The notes: generated by a model not told the origin, from the letters alone. A DNA stretch of 64,000 bases from Diphasiastrum complanatum (GCA_029204225.1 CM055100.1:16322164-16386163), one strand, 5' to 3'; positions 1 through 12,260 are shown, counted from the stretch's first letter. Numbers and translations are program-made.

Positions 1-1
1 C

Positions 2-838
2 ATATGTCAAGAAAAGTATGTTAACTCTATTCTAAAAAGGTTTCATATGGAAGATTGTAAAGTTGTTTCTACTCCTATGGAATCAAATGTAAAGCTAACT
101 ACAAGAAGTAATGAAAGATCCTTCAAGGACATTACTCTCTATAGAAAGCTAATAGGATCTCTTATATGGTTAACCATCACAAGACCTGATCTAAGCTTTG
201 TGGTTGGTAAACTAAGTCAATTTATGCAAGATCCTAGTGAGGCTCATTGGAAGCTAGGAAAGAGAGTACTTAGATACATCTCGGGATCTAGAGATTTTGG
301 CATCTTGTATGGAGGTACTACACCTAACCTTTGTGGATTTTCAGATTCAGATTTTGCAGGTGATCAAATGGATAGGAAGTCAACAAGTGCCTTTGCAATC
401 TATCTTGGAGATGGAGTGGTCTCATGGCTATCAAAGAAGCAACCAACTATCTCTCTATCTTCCACCGAAGCCGAGTACAAGGCATTAACAACATGCACCA
501 AGGAGATTCTTTGGATCAAGAGGATGTTATTGGATCTTCACTTGCTGGAACCAGAGAAGACTCCAATCATACTTTGTGATAACCTTTCAGCCCAAAGCTT
601 GGCAAGCAATCCTGTTTTTCATGCAAGGAGCAAGCACATTGAGATTGCTCACCATTTTGTGAGAGATCAAGTCATTGCCAAAGAGGTGGAGCTTCAACAT
701 GTCTCTTCAAAGGAGTGTGTGGCTGATATCTTCACCAAACCATTGGGAAAGGACCTATATTTAATGCATAGATCTAATCTTGGAATGTGCTCAAAGACTA
801 TGTTGAAACTAGCATCCAATGTTGAAGAGGGAGTGTGA
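2..838 (+). pseudogene. Copia element U: 3' part of pol (RT end and RNase H)
   Basis: The reading frame is open from base 2 and ends at the TGA at 836-838, so only the 5' side is cut by the window edge. It covers the RT thumb (KLIGSLIWLTITRPDLSF, HWKLGKRVLRYI) and a complete copia RNase H: SDSDFAGDQMDRKSTS, STEAEYKAL, then SKHIEIAHHFVRD and the usual terminal block ADIFTKPLGKDL. There is no stop within the visible part, so this copy may be fairly young. In Ty1/copia elements this domain degrades the RNA strand during reverse transcription in the cytoplasmic particle. The same family, in worse condition, occurs on the minus strand at 42.05-45.1 kb (element Z). Confidence 0.9.
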
Positions 839-1280
839 AAATTGTCAACATTTCCTAGCTAGTTTGAGGCCTAAATTGGCTAAAATTGTAAATAGTTTTG
901 GTTCTGGAGTTTTGCACGTGTGAACCAGGCCACAATGTTTTTATTTACTGTATTTTTTCAGTATGATGAAGTGTCAAACTTCATACCCTTCAAAATGAGT
1001 CCATTTTGATGTATTTTGGTCATATAAGCCATTTTTAGCTATTTTTCCTATATAGGGAATATCTAGGGTCAAGTACCTTCTAGAGAGAGGAGAGAGAGTC
1101 ATCTTCCTCATCCATAAATAGTAGGGAAGTCGTGGAGAACAGGTTGGAGAAACCTTTTGTATGCTTCATTGAGATCAATAGATCATTGTCATTGTTTCTT
1201 CCTCCATTGAGAGCATTGTTGTGTGTATTGTCTTCAAGCTATTGTGTATGATCTTAGGTGCTTTCCAAAAGTGATAGGCT
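834..1280 (+). repeat. 3' LTR of element U (right end uncertain)
   Basis: A purine tract (GAAGAGGGAG) runs directly into TGTGAAAATTG, the expected polypurine tract then LTR start. The pol stop codon overlaps the first LTR bases. Inside lie a TATA-like stretch near 1052 (cctatataggg) and a short GA-rich run at 1081-1098. The right boundary is not visible because the second LTR copy lies outside the window and another LTR in the opposite orientation follows. Confidence 0.6.
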
Positions 1281-1657
1281 GATGTATTATGGACTGTATA
1301 ATGCTATTTTGGGCCGCACTTGATGTTTATGGAAGTTTCCATTTGTGATAAATGCTTTTTGATCAAGTTCTTTGCATTCTAGGTAGCATAGAATGTGTTG
1401 CCAATTCCTAGCTTATGTAGTTTGGAGTGCAAGCATTCAAGCCAATGATCTTGGAGTTTAGATCCACTTAGGATCTGTATTTTTCACAGAAACTGTTTCA
1501 TGAATCTTTCGAGTTTCAAGCAAGATAAATTTCGAGAATCTTTTGAGGTTGATCATGAATAGAAATGTTTCGAGTTGGAGTTCATTTCTCATCCTTTGTC
1601 AAGTTAAATGTGCACTTTGTTAGTAGAATCGTGACCTATCTGATTAGGTGTTCTACA
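1281..1657 (-). repeat. 3' LTR of element T (minus strand; left end uncertain)
   Basis: Read on the minus strand, a polypurine tract at 1658-1672 (GAGAGGGAGA core) is followed by TGTAGAACACC, a typical copia LTR start. The LTR runs leftward until it meets the LTR of element U, so the two elements converge tail to tail. The left limit given here is a guess, since no second copy is available to align. Confidence 0.5.
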
Positions 1658-1702
1658 TCTCCCTCTCAAAGTGGGCAGTTGGCTTAACCCCAATCTTCTG
1701 TG

Positions 1703-2922
1703 CTACTTCTCGAACAAAGCTTTATTGAGTGGCTTTGTAAAGATATCAGCTGTCATTTCCTCTGTAGGTATGAAGACTGTCTTGAATATCTTCTTTTCGA
1801 CTAAGTCCCGAATAACATGATACTTGATAGCAATATGCTTTGTTTTCGAATGAAATACATGATATTTCGTAAGATAGATTACTGAAGTGTTATCCATTAA
1901 CAAGACATAAGATTCAAAAATAGTATCATCAAATCCTTCCAACATTTGCTTGATCCATATTAGCTCATTTGCCATCTTGGCTGTTGCTACATATTCAGCT
2001 TTATAGGAATATTGAGCTACTGTTGTTTGCTTCTTGCTTATCTAGAGTATGGTTGCGCCAGATGCCAGAGTAAATCTTCTGAAATACTTTTGCTATCATC
2101 CTTCATGGATGCCCAGCTTGCATCATTGTAAGATTCGATCCGAAATCCAGCTTTCTTCAAATAACACAGTCCATAGTCTTTCGTTTCCTGGAGATATTGT
2201 ACTACTCTCTTTGCTAACTTCCAATGCAACAATCTTGGGTTTCGATTAAATTGACTCAGCATGTATACTGCAAATGCTATATCAGGTCTGGTGTTGTCTG
2301 CAAGATACAACAATGATCCAATCAGCTTGTGATAGGGTGTCTTGGCCATTCGCTTCTCTTTCTCGAGAGTCTGCGAACAATCTGCCTTACTCAGTATTGT
2401 TTCAGGTATCATGGGAGCATGCCACTCACCTTTGCATTCGAAGTCAGCGATCTCAAATATTTCAGAAATGTCTCTTTTGACATATGAAATTAATTTATCT
2501 TTTCTTGACAAGATAAGTGTTTCGTCAACATAAACAGCTAGAATGATTATTTCATTTTGGACATGCTTGATATAGACATTCGATTCAGCGAATAGAGGTT
2601 TGAAGCCTAAGGAATGTAGTGCTTCGTCCTTCTTTCTATACCATTGTCTGGTTGCTTGTTTCAGACCATAAATGCCTTTATTCATGTGACATCCGAATTT
2701 TGGATATTCTTGGCTTATAAAACCAAGTGGTTGGTGGTCCATGATTAAGTCTTCTTCTAATTCTGCATGCAAGAAAGCAGTTTTCTCATCCACAATATGG
2801 ATTTTCAAATCATGAGCCACTGTATAAGAGAATAACAAGCGAGTTGATGTGTGTTTGACTACTGGTGAGAAAGTATCAGTATAGTCGATCCCATATTTCT
2901 GTGAAAAATCTTTTGCAACCAA
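1703..2922 (-). pseudogene. Copia element T: decayed RT and RNase H
   Basis: From high to low coordinates the minus strand reads VAKDFSQKYGIDYTDTFSPV (RT fingers), the GFI..GIYGLKQATRQWY block, then the thumb (KLIGSLLYLADNTRPDIAF) and the start of RNase H (YNDASWASMKDDSKS). A lesion near 2038 ends the first ORF. The RNase H tail resumes in 1703-1975 and ends with TADIFTKPLNKALFEK. The catalytic motif of RT reads AVYVDETLIL: the second aspartate of YVDD is glutamate, so the enzyme would be impaired even without the stops. The 5' side is interrupted at 2928 by a solo LTR. This is a dead copy. Confidence 0.88.
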
Positions 2923-2927
2923 CCTTG

Positions 2928-3609
2928 TGTAAAAATTACAGCAAATAAGGATCCTAAAACACTTGAAATGATGAGGAAAACAATAGATTATGATTTCATA
3001 AGATTAGCACAAGTTGAACCATCAAAATCCATCAAAAACCTATGCTTGAACCTCACTAAATGGCCCAAATCCTTGAAGAAGGCTTCACACGTGTGAAAGT
3101 ACGGCCTCCCACAGTCTGAGTACTGTACACCAGACCTACATTCAATCCTATAATCATTAGTAATCACAAGTACTCAAACAATTATGAACATAGAGAGCAA
3201 TTGCACCATTATGAGAGAAAAAACATGAAATTGCTTGATTGATTTTGGTGAGATATCATCACCTATATATACATGATCCATCACGGTTTTGGGCAGGTAT
3301 GAGTAGCCCTAAACCTATCCCTAATGCTAATTTTGGTGGATCTTTCATCCCTACCAAGTTAGGGTTGGAATCTTGGAGATCCCTCAACAATGCAAAAATT
3401 ACCAAAAATAGCTCCTATTTTTTCTCCCTTGTATCTAAGCATAATTTGGACTCATTCCAAAGGTTCTAACACTTAGGTCTACTTGAGAACATCCTTATGA
3501 ATGGAATCCTATGCTATTTGGCACGTGTGACAAGCCACATCATGACCATTTAACTATTTACAAGTCATATGACCAAAACTAGTCAAGCTAGAATTGTGAA
3601 TTTTTAACA
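2928..3609 (-). repeat. Solo LTR (682 bp) inserted in element T
   Basis: The segment starts TGTAAAAATTACA and ends GAATTTTTAACA, giving TG...CA ends and a short imperfect terminal inverted repeat. It is flanked by ccttg (2923-2927) and tcttg (3610-3614), a 5-bp target duplication with one mismatch. No internal coding region remains, which is the signature left by LTR-LTR recombination. A TATA-like run on the minus strand near 3265-3275 (tatatatagg) suggests minus orientation. A CACGTG-containing U3 and similar start bases suggest relationship to element U, but this is only by eye. Confidence 0.75.
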
Positions 3610-3798
3610 TCTTGTTGTTTTTTGTGCTAGCTAAGCTACATTGTTTGGATGCAAATGCCAAATTTACTTTACATCTAATGAGTCACTAGTGAGGACAAAT
3701 CTCCAATTTGTATTACTCAGGATAACATTAGGACAATACAAGCATTGTATTTCTTGTCTTTGTTGATTGAATCATAATGATTGAGTGACATCTCGAAC

Positions 3799-4190
3799 GA
3801 TAATTTGAGCTTGGATGACTAGATCATTGACATATTTGGGTCAACAAGTTGATCTAGTTATCCATATTCTAAAAATCACCAAGATATTGTTCAATTGATT
3901 GATAATTTGGACTTGAATAGTTATTGACATTTGTGGGGGAGCATGTGTTGATCTAGTTATTCATATTCAGAAATCCACCAAGGTGTCATTAAAATTGACT
4001 AGTAGTCTAAGCTTCAGCGATTAGATGGTTGAGATATGTGTGGGAGATGTGCAGTGATATAGCTAATTTGTCTTAAAGTATCATCAATTATATATCTTGA
4101 TTAAAATTTTGAACTTGGAAAATTAGATCGCCAATATATGTGATGAGAATGCATTGTTTTTAAAATATCATCAAGATAACATGAGTAGTT
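3799..4190. repeat. Degenerate ~100-bp tandem repeat, about four units
   Basis: Related blocks begin near 3799, 3901, 3998 and 4101. Each starts like gataatttggacttg, continues with a tagatcattgacatatgtg-like stretch and ends with a variant of catcaagatat. Spacing is 97-103 bp. The units are strongly diverged, so this is an old tandem array, with no coding content. Confidence 0.55.
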
Positions 4191-6103
4191 TTTTTTGTAT
4201 ATCATCCTTCTTTTTTTTCTAGTATGCCTTGAATAGTGTTGTGATACCAAGTATGAGCATTGGATGCAGAGTTGATCTATTTGCACTATGTCAACCATCT
4301 ACCTTAATATTATTTCTAGATTTTTCTATTAGAGTTTCATTTTTTATCTCGATTATCAATTTACCATAAGCACATTTCGATCGGAAAATCACACAATTCA
4401 TCCTTGATATAGAATTGTAGAACAATTATTTTAAGAAGATCAATACTAGACTTTGAGGATTGGACTAAAATCCAAAATTTGATCAGCCACCTAGCAAATA
4501 TAATACTAGAATTTTTTTTTTATTATCAATATTTGCTATAGATAAATCAAATGGTGTGAATAAGTAGATTTGTTTTCAAATCTACCATCTGCATAATTGA
4601 AAATTTTGCTCTTAGTGAATGAAGACCTATAATTGATCAGTAACCATGTTTCAAGTGAGTCAAGCCAAAACCAATTTCAGTTGTTGATATGTGTCTTTTG
4701 TCACCAATATAATAATTATTATTTTTGTCTAAGAATATCACGTGTTCAGAGCAAGTAGTTCTTCGATCAAGCCAAGCCATGATTATTTTCAAGGCCTTGA
4801 AGGACACGCAACAAGAGTCTAACAACATTCTTCATGATGCCTAAAGGGGGGTAACATTGCCTATAGATGTCTTTGAAACCTTGAAGGGCAAACTTCAACA
4901 ATAAAAAAACCATGAAGGGAGAATCCCACGTGTGTGAGAGTTGGACAAGGATGAGCATCACCAGATCTCTATGTCCTACCTAGTATATAAAGGGAAGATT
5001 TCCACCCATTTTAAAGTTGGATTGAGTTGTCGTCTGTGGCACGCGAGGTGGCAAGGGCCCTTTGTAGCGTAGAGGCAAGTGCAGGAGGTCTTTTGTGCAA
5101 AGGGATCTTCCTTGACATGATGAGTTGCACAACTTAAAGGAAGTGAATGAATGGTTGGTAGAGATTCAAAGGGCTAATAAGGTGCAATATTCTATTTGAC
5201 ACTTACCAACAAAGCATGAATGAATAATCATATTCTCAATCAAGATTGGGGGTGCTTGCAAGGTCCCACCCTAATCCAATGGTTGAAAATGCTCCATGTT
5301 ATCATTTATTCCCATTTAATGAGGGTTTGGTCACATTCTGGAATAATGATGCTCTAGTTGAAAGAATGAGAGCTTCATCTCACTTGTCAAAGCGTAAAAC
5401 ATGGGTGACCATAGAAAGAGATATGGCAACTACATTGACGCTACCCTAAAAATTGTCAAAACAACGCTACGAAATGACAAGCAGTCAAGGTTTTGCAAGA
5501 ATCCAAGGATGGTAAAGGACAGTGGAAGCACCTTTGAAGGCGGCTTCTTCCTCGCCCCGCTCAAGGAGGAACTAAGCACATGCATTAGATGCCAAGCGCC
5601 CATCCAAGGGTGCAAATTAAGTGAGACAATGTGCCATGTGCGTCATCCAAATGTGTAAGTTAAGTGAGAGAGTGTGAGTAGGCATTAAATGCAAGGTGCG
5701 AGGTGCAAAAGTTGTGATTGTGTAAGGTGTTAAATGCCAAGTGGGCATCCAAGGGTGTGAGTCAAGTGAGAGAGTGTAGAGTGAAATGGGCACTTGGCAT
5801 ATACTTGGACCTAGCACAAGGCCCCCCACCCTTGGGGGCTTAGGGGCCAAAGTACTTGCTCTTTGCTTTGTTTGTTTGGATCGTTGGAGGGACATGGAAA
5901 CACTTAGCGACTTCATGATGCCATAGACTGTGTCTCGATCATTTGTCCTTGTGGAGCTATGATTTGTTTGCTTTTCTGACACAAGTTTATCAGTTCACGT
6001 GAAACGAAGAAGAATTTGCATAAGACATCTGGTAAACAGCTGTAGCTGAATTCTAAGTCTGCCATTTTTGATAGAGTAGAAGGCAAAGGTGAATCAAACA
6101 AGT
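4191..6103. other. Gene-free stretch upstream of the nicotinamidase gene
   Basis: No ORF here resembles a known protein. A TATA-like run (tagtatataaaggg) near 4979-4992, preceded by CACGTG at 4928, may be an old LTR promoter. At roughly 5575-5810 an imperfect minisatellite repeats a phrase like catccaagggtgtgag followed by tcaagtgagagagtg. The last 200 bases before 6104 should hold the 5' UTR and promoter of the nicotinamidase gene, but no convincing TATA box can be placed. Confidence 0.5.
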
Positions 6104-9100
6104 ATGGGTGTGGATAGTTTGCTCCTTCAGCTGAAAGCAGAGATTCCACTACAGTCTGAGAACGCTATACTGCCGTTGAATAAGAAAGTTGGGCTCGTAA
6201 TTGTGGATGAAGTAAAAGGCTTTTGCTGCGTGGGTTCTGGCAATCTGGTATGCTTTGCTAAGGATATGTTTATCCCATTTTTTTTTTTCACACTTGTGAA
6301 TACGCCTTGGTTTGTATGATTTGCTGATATACAGAATTCTTATCCTAAAGAATTAGTTTCGAGGCAATTTTATCTTTCAACTCATTTTTGAATCATATGA
6401 ATTGTTTGAAATCTTGGGCTTTGCTGTTTTGGCTGCAATAGTATTCATGGTTTCAATGTGAAAGTTGTGGAAATGTAGGCTCCGGTTTCACCAAATGTGC
6501 AAATATCCAAAATGGTTGATGAGACTCTGATGATTGCACAAGAGTTTAGCACGAGAGGATGGCCGATGCTGGTGTTCCTGGACACTCATGATGCTAGCAA
6601 GCCCGAGCCCCCCTACCCTCCTCATTGTATCCAGGGATCAGGAGAGGAGAATCTTGTGCCAGGTAGGCCATTCAAAGAATAAGGATTCAGCTTCAGTGAG
6701 TGTGTTTCTTGTTGTATTGCCAAAACGGGCTGAAACGGATGCGGCCATATAAAAGAAGTAGATAAGCTCAAACCTACGTTTAAGAAGTTTATATTTTCCG
6801 GAATCAGGTAGATGAACATGACTGACTGGTCTCTTTCATTTGTTTTGCAGCATTGGCCTGGCTGGAACAAGTTCCACATGCAGTTCTTTGTCGCAAAGAT
6901 TGCATAGACGGCTTTATTGGGGCGATTCGGAAGGATGGATCTAACATGGTGGTGGATTGGATTAAAGAGCAGCAGATTCAGCTCGTAATGTTGCTTTAAA
7001 TTGCTGTACTTAGTTCTTTGTCTGCCTTGGATCAACTGATCCTGAATTATTCTGCTACTGTCACTGGATCTAGTCCTGTTCAGAGATCTAAGTAGCCAAA
7101 TCACTACCCATATACACCATTAACTTTGATGCGTTTTGCTATTTCCTTGTGTGAATTCGAGTTCTTGTTGCTGCCTTTCCACTGGCCAGATTATATGAAT
7201 TTATTTTTTCTGTTGTAGTTTCCTTCTAGCCATGAGAGGCACTACCCTAACTCATTTTTGTATCTTGTAGATCCTCGTGGTAGGCATATGCACGGACATC
7301 TGTGTGCTTGACTTCGTAGTCTCAGTTCTATCTGCAAGAAATCATGGACTGTTATCTCCATTGGAGGAAGTGCTGGTCTACAGTGAGGCTTGTGCCACAT
7401 TTTCTCTTCCAGCCAACATTGCTAAGCACCATGGGGCTCTTGCGCACCCTCAGGTGAGACATATTAGTGCCAGTTTCAAGATTTTTAAATTACTTGAGTG
7501 CACGCTACAGAATGTTTGCATGAAATTATTCAGCAATTGGCAGACTGTGTCGCTAGTCCTTTCTCCTCTGAAATTGCGCATGCAATCCTCGTATGCTCAT
7601 ACTTTTTCTAGCTGTGCTACTAGTTTAGAAGTTGATGTTCCTGTGGTTCTATGCAACAAAATTACTAAAGTTGGGGATTTGTTGGCCGGCTAAAAAGCTC
7701 ATTATTTCTCAGAATCTGCAGGATTCTTCTTCAATCACACTGCCCCTCTCCCTCTGTGTGAAGTATTGAGCACAAATGTCATTGTCTCTCCTTTGATGTA
7801 GCTGAAACTTTTTTTGGGTTTGAAATCTGATTGTCCAACAGATCAAGATCAATGAGCAATCAGCTCCTACCATTCAGAAACTTTATTAAAACACAAATTG
7901 ACTCAAAATTCGAACAATGAAACCTTTGCTATTTTCAAAATAATTGTCTATTGGCAAACAATGAACTCCATGACGAAGGCAAATGGGGTACCATTTACCT
8001 CGATAAGGTACTTGACATGACATGCCAAGTGAACAACTAGAGTTTAAAACAGTAATCAAACTGAAATTCAAGACAATAAACTCTGTTTGAAGAACTTAAC
8101 AAGGAATCTTCCAAGTAACACCACATGGCATAGTTGCACAAAGTTCTGGAACACATCCTTTGATGGCTGGAATTCTATTGTTGCTTTGTTGGATTTCGTC
8201 AGGTCTGTGACTTATGGGCCAGCCTTGAGCTACCAATGTAAGGACAGGTCAAGCATTTGGTCAGACTTATGCATGCCTCTTACCTATTTTTGTCCTAGAG
8301 GATGATGCATGTTCTGATGTATGGATGGTTTTGAGAGTCTCATGTTTTGTTCTTTGCAAAAAAACAAAAATATGTGCCAGATGGTTACCCTTTAGAATTC
8401 AATTTTACACAGCGTGGTAGATAGAAAATTAAAGTGTGGTAGATACAAAATTAGCTTCCACTGAGAAGATATAAGGTCTATATATATCTCAACAAGTTTT
8501 GGAGAGTACTCAACCTTTGAGTTTTGGATAGAAGAAAGTAATATGTCCATGCCATGAAAAGATTTGTTTTTACTATCTACAATCATAAATTATCAAGTGG
8601 AATTACACAAGGTTTTGATTACATTAGTACAAAAAGGGGTATCCCAAAAGCCTTTCTGTGGACTCGAGCTTTGCAAAATCTTGAAATCAGGCATCGTTAT
8701 GCCATTACTTAACATGTTTCAGTGCTCATTGATAAGTTTTCATGCCAAAAGCTATTTTTTGGACCAAACTTTGTAAAGTTGCAATAGGTTCCCATCATGG
8801 ATGAGTTTGCTCTTCGCCTCTATAGAAGTGAAAGAAACTCGTATATTCATGAGATACCCTACCATGAATATTATAAATAGATATCTATCCTTTTGTGTTA
8901 TCATGTCTATATGTCACATGATTTGTCCATGCTATGCTTTGTGAAGTACCAAGGTTGCATCGAACCGCGGTTCGAACCGTTTGGAGCCGGTTTGAATCGG
9001 AATCTGGTTCGAACCGGATTTTAAAAAAAAAAAAGCCCAAAAAGCCAACAAAAAACATTTTGGAAAAAAAAAATCAGTTCGAACTGTTTTCCGATTCGAA

Positions 9101-9552
9101 CCTGGCTTGACGGTTCGAACCGGAAAGAATCGGACGGTTCGAATCGGGGTGTCACCTTGTGAAGTACATGGCTTGATTTCATTGTGGACTCGGTAGGATT
9201 TATTTATTTTTTGGTGGATCTAACATATTAGGACTTGTAGGAATGCTTTTTTCCAATTAGTAGTTTTTATATAGAGGAACTGACCCACTCATTAGAGTTG
9301 AAGATTTAATGAATTTGGTTGATGATCAAAACACCATCTCTACATTATATGTCACTAGAACTTGATGTTAGTGACAGTCACGTTGAGCTTGAAAAGTTTC
9401 ACTCCACCATTTTGATTTAAACTAAGTTTGCCTCGTTGTTTTGATTTCAGGATGTCATGCATTACATGGGTCTCTACTTTGCAAAGTCACGTGGGGCTCG
9501 TATTGTTGGTAACATTAGTTATGAAAGTGTGTGCACCATTGAGAATCCTTGA
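6104..9552 (+). CDS. NIC1: Nicotinamidase (isochorismatase-fold hydrolase), five exons
   Basis: It hydrolyses nicotinamide to nicotinate and ammonia, the first step of the plant NAD salvage (Preiss-Handler) route. Exons by GT/AG sites and family homology: 6104-6247, 6479-6662, 6851-6984, 7271-7453 and 9451-9552, together 248 codons plus TGA, close to the length of plant NIC1-type enzymes. Visible active-site residues are Asp35 (GLVIVDE), Lys125 (CRKDCIDGF) and the nucleophile Cys165 (GICTDICVLD). The probable metal ligands are Asp83, His85 and His97 (FLDTHD...PPYPPHC). The start is the first ATG in the frame; the open frame runs a few codons further upstream without another ATG. All exons keep frame and no stop is seen, so the gene looks intact. 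Intron 4 is about 2 kb and carries a hAT MITE. AATAAA lies at 9717-9722, 165 bp past the stop, a weak poly(A) candidate. NIC2/NIC3-like paralogy cannot be excluded without alignment. Confidence 0.93.
7454..9450 (+). other. Long intron 4 of the nicotinamidase gene
   Basis: The intron begins GTGAGAC after the CAG ending ALAHPQ and ends TTGATTTCAG before the last exon (DVMHYMGLYFAKSRGAR). The other three introns are roughly 190-290 bp, so this one has grown. Besides the MITE at 8950-9159 no other insertion with clear ends was found. Short ORFs in it resemble nothing. Confidence 0.8.
8950..9159. mobile_element. hAT-type MITE, 210 bp, in intron 4
   Basis: The element starts CAAGGTTGCA and ends TGTCACCTTG, an imperfect terminal inverted repeat of about 10 bp. 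It is flanked on both sides by TGAAGTAC (8942-8949 and 9160-9167), an exact 8-bp target duplication as made by hAT transposases. The arms are filled with variants of the palindromic phrase GGTTCGAACC, and the centre is A-rich. It has no coding capacity and must have been mobilised in trans. Confidence 0.85.
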
Positions 9553-10559
9553 ACTAAATAAGTGGTTTGGTTCATTGTATTCTAGAAGTTTTTGGTCCAA
9601 TTTTTGGTAACTTCATAAATGTCTATTCTCTAATATTATTGGGAGTTAGCTCTTAAAGTTTAGGTATGAAACACGCATCCTTATTGAGATGAACTTGTTG
9701 AATGTATATAGGTGCAAATAAATATTATCAACATAATATATCATCAAGCTTTGAGATCAACATACTCTCTCATTAAACTACGAGTTTGATATGAGCAATG
9801 ACTTGCATATGGTAACATTACCCTACGCATTTTGTTGTAGATATTTATGGTGTGAATTGGTATTAAAAAGATTGTTTTAGCTAACTTTTGGTTGCAAGAT
9901 ACCCTTCCTCTTTTCATGTTCTTTTCTTGAGCATAGATTGAGCCATCAACGTACATTATTTTACGAGGCGTCCATTGCATTTGGAAACTAGATGTAAAGA
10001 AGTTTGTTGAATTGTAGTGGACCTCCATAACAAGTTTCGTTGATATTGATGTGCCATGTGCATTCATACTGAAATCATATGATACCCACTTATAATAAGT
10101 AGAAGTTATTAATGAAATTGATCAATCTACAAACCAAGGACGCATTACGATGTGTACAATAATAGCCTAGATGGTGCTCATATTTATGACCAGACAATTA
10201 TATGTTTTTTGAATATTAGGCTAGTAATAACTATCCAATTTTTACACCAGGTCTCTAATTATAAGCTATTACACCTCCATGATTATCTTAGTCTTGAACA
10301 TGCCACCAATGTCTCCATTGCTCATGCATATCAACAAATGAACACAGTTACTATGTACAAACATATGATTCAAGACATGACTTGAGACTTTGAGAACATT
10401 GTTTGATCTATATTACATGCACAAGGAGTTCATTTCATATCCTACTTAACTATGCCAACTATATATAAACTCCTCACAATCAGAATGAAAAGTGAATGCC
10501 TTTTTTCTAAAGAGTTGCCAAACTCAAAACTTCAAGTGGTGTTTCATTTGTAGGAGTTA
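9553..10559. other. Intergenic, no gene recognised
   Basis: This interval holds the 3' UTR of the nicotinamidase gene and AT-rich DNA up to the start of the long direct repeat. A 107-codon open frame on the minus strand (9744-10067) has no recognisable motif and is not called. Confidence 0.5.
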
Positions 10560-11650
10560 CATAAACCAACAAGGTACAGTAAAGCTGAAAAAGTAAAATA
10601 CAGTACATTAAAGCACCATATAGCATAACCACTCTCAAAACGTACCTGCCACCATCCCACAACACAAAACCGCATGAGTTAGTATAGTGGGGAAGATGGG
10701 TGTCATAGCTGAGCGTTAGTTGTTATCCATGTCCAAAAGAAGTTATACTACTCATCAGTATAAATAGCATTTTAAAACATAGTACAGTCTTCCCAAACAC
10801 AAAGATGATTTTATACCAATAGGCCAAGCCCCTCTGTTACCCTATCAGGACGAGTGCCATGCTGATCAGTTTTTGGGCATTGATATGTATCAGTTTAATT
10901 TGTTTATAGCACAAGTATGAAAAGTTTTCACCGTATATATTGCTCGCTAAAAGCCATGGTGTGAACACGTGTGCCCGTGTCAGAGCAAATCCATGCTATT
11001 GTAACTCGTGTGACTTAAGAAACGTCATGCACTACTGTCCATACTCCTGAGCATATCCATGATTTCCAGTCGTATCTCACCATAAACTGATATGACAACC
11101 GAATGGGCAATAAATTATCACAAGCCATGGTTGAATAGTGTAGCTACGAGTAAACTTTCGTTTATCATAGCCCCATATCCACGTTGTGGTTTTTTGGACC
11201 CTTGTATCAGATAGGTTTCATTTTATTGATGAGGTTGTCATGGTTTTTACAAGGTATCAGGACAGATTCGTGCCATTCTAATCCCTATGTAAGGACCATT
11301 TATCTTACGCAAATCCATGTTGTCCAAGATAACATGAGGAGAACCCTTACTTTGGGACAGCATGGGAGTCATTACACGCATAAAGAAATTATATTACTTA
11401 TGAAGTGATATAGTCGAACTGAGTAGAAACCAAGTAGTTTTCGTACTTAGGGTCTTTAATAGTCACTTAAAATGGCATATATTTGTGAAGAGACACCTTA
11501 CCTTTCGAGCACATGTGATGCTTGCAAATTCTGAAAACTGTTCGAAAAATTCTTAACTGGATGATTATAGCAGTGGTATCTTGTTAGGATGCCATGTTTT
11601 AGTCCCCTCGAGTGTTCTTTGCCTTGTATTAAACCGTTTATAACGTTATA

Positions 11651-12095
11651 ACTACAGTTTACATTATACGTTACTATCCTTCAATGGACAGCATGAATAT
11701 GTGGTTGTTCCTTAAGTAACTAAGGGTTATGTACGTACTCCAGAAACGATGCTATGGTTGTTTCATACTTTTATCAAAACATACAACTCAGTTGCTAGCA
11801 CATTCTGTTTATGATTACTATACCTCATGCTATAACTAGTTTCGTTATCATACTTGCGAATGACTGCTCTTGCAAAGAGAATACTACTGTATATTAGCAC
11901 TAACAAATGGAACTTGCACTCTCTGTAGCATTGAATATTACTACTATCTTCATTTTCGGTTAGGTTCAGCTTCAAGCCATAAACCTATAAACGTCTGCAC
12001 AGGTATGCACATTGAACCATTCGCTTCAGATTTGTATAAGCAGTGAATGGTAGGCTCTACATAAAGTACTTACTTTCGCTTTCAAAAAGGTTGAC
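11651..12095 (+). repeat. Flipped segment inside copy A (445 bp)
   Basis: In copy A this block begins actacagtttacatt after taacgttata and ends ctttcaaaaaggttgac before atcatccattcatatcc. The same block is the reverse complement in copy B (23989-24428), while the sequence on both sides stays colinear. No terminal inverted repeats are seen at its edges, so it is not an obvious independent MITE. Confidence 0.8.
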
Positions 12096-12260
12096 ATCAT
12101 CCATTCATATCCATGATAAGGAGCTTGAAATCAAATAACCATTCATGAGTTAGGAAGTGCTTCATCGCTGGTCATTATGAAGCTTCTGTCTCAGCTTATC
12201 ACATATGATGTAAAACTATCATTAACATGCATTCTGAAGTATGTGGAAGGTAATACTGGA

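Noticed and set aside
9744-10067. 107-codon minus-strand ORF between the nicotinamidase gene and repeat copy A
   Set aside because: No recognisable motif, AT-rich composition, no supporting context.
10755-10772. CTGATGAG on the minus strand inside the long repeat as a possible hammerhead ribozyme core
   Set aside because: Penelope-like repeats can carry hammerheads, but no CGAAAC partner or third stem follows within a plausible distance, and copy B does not improve the match.
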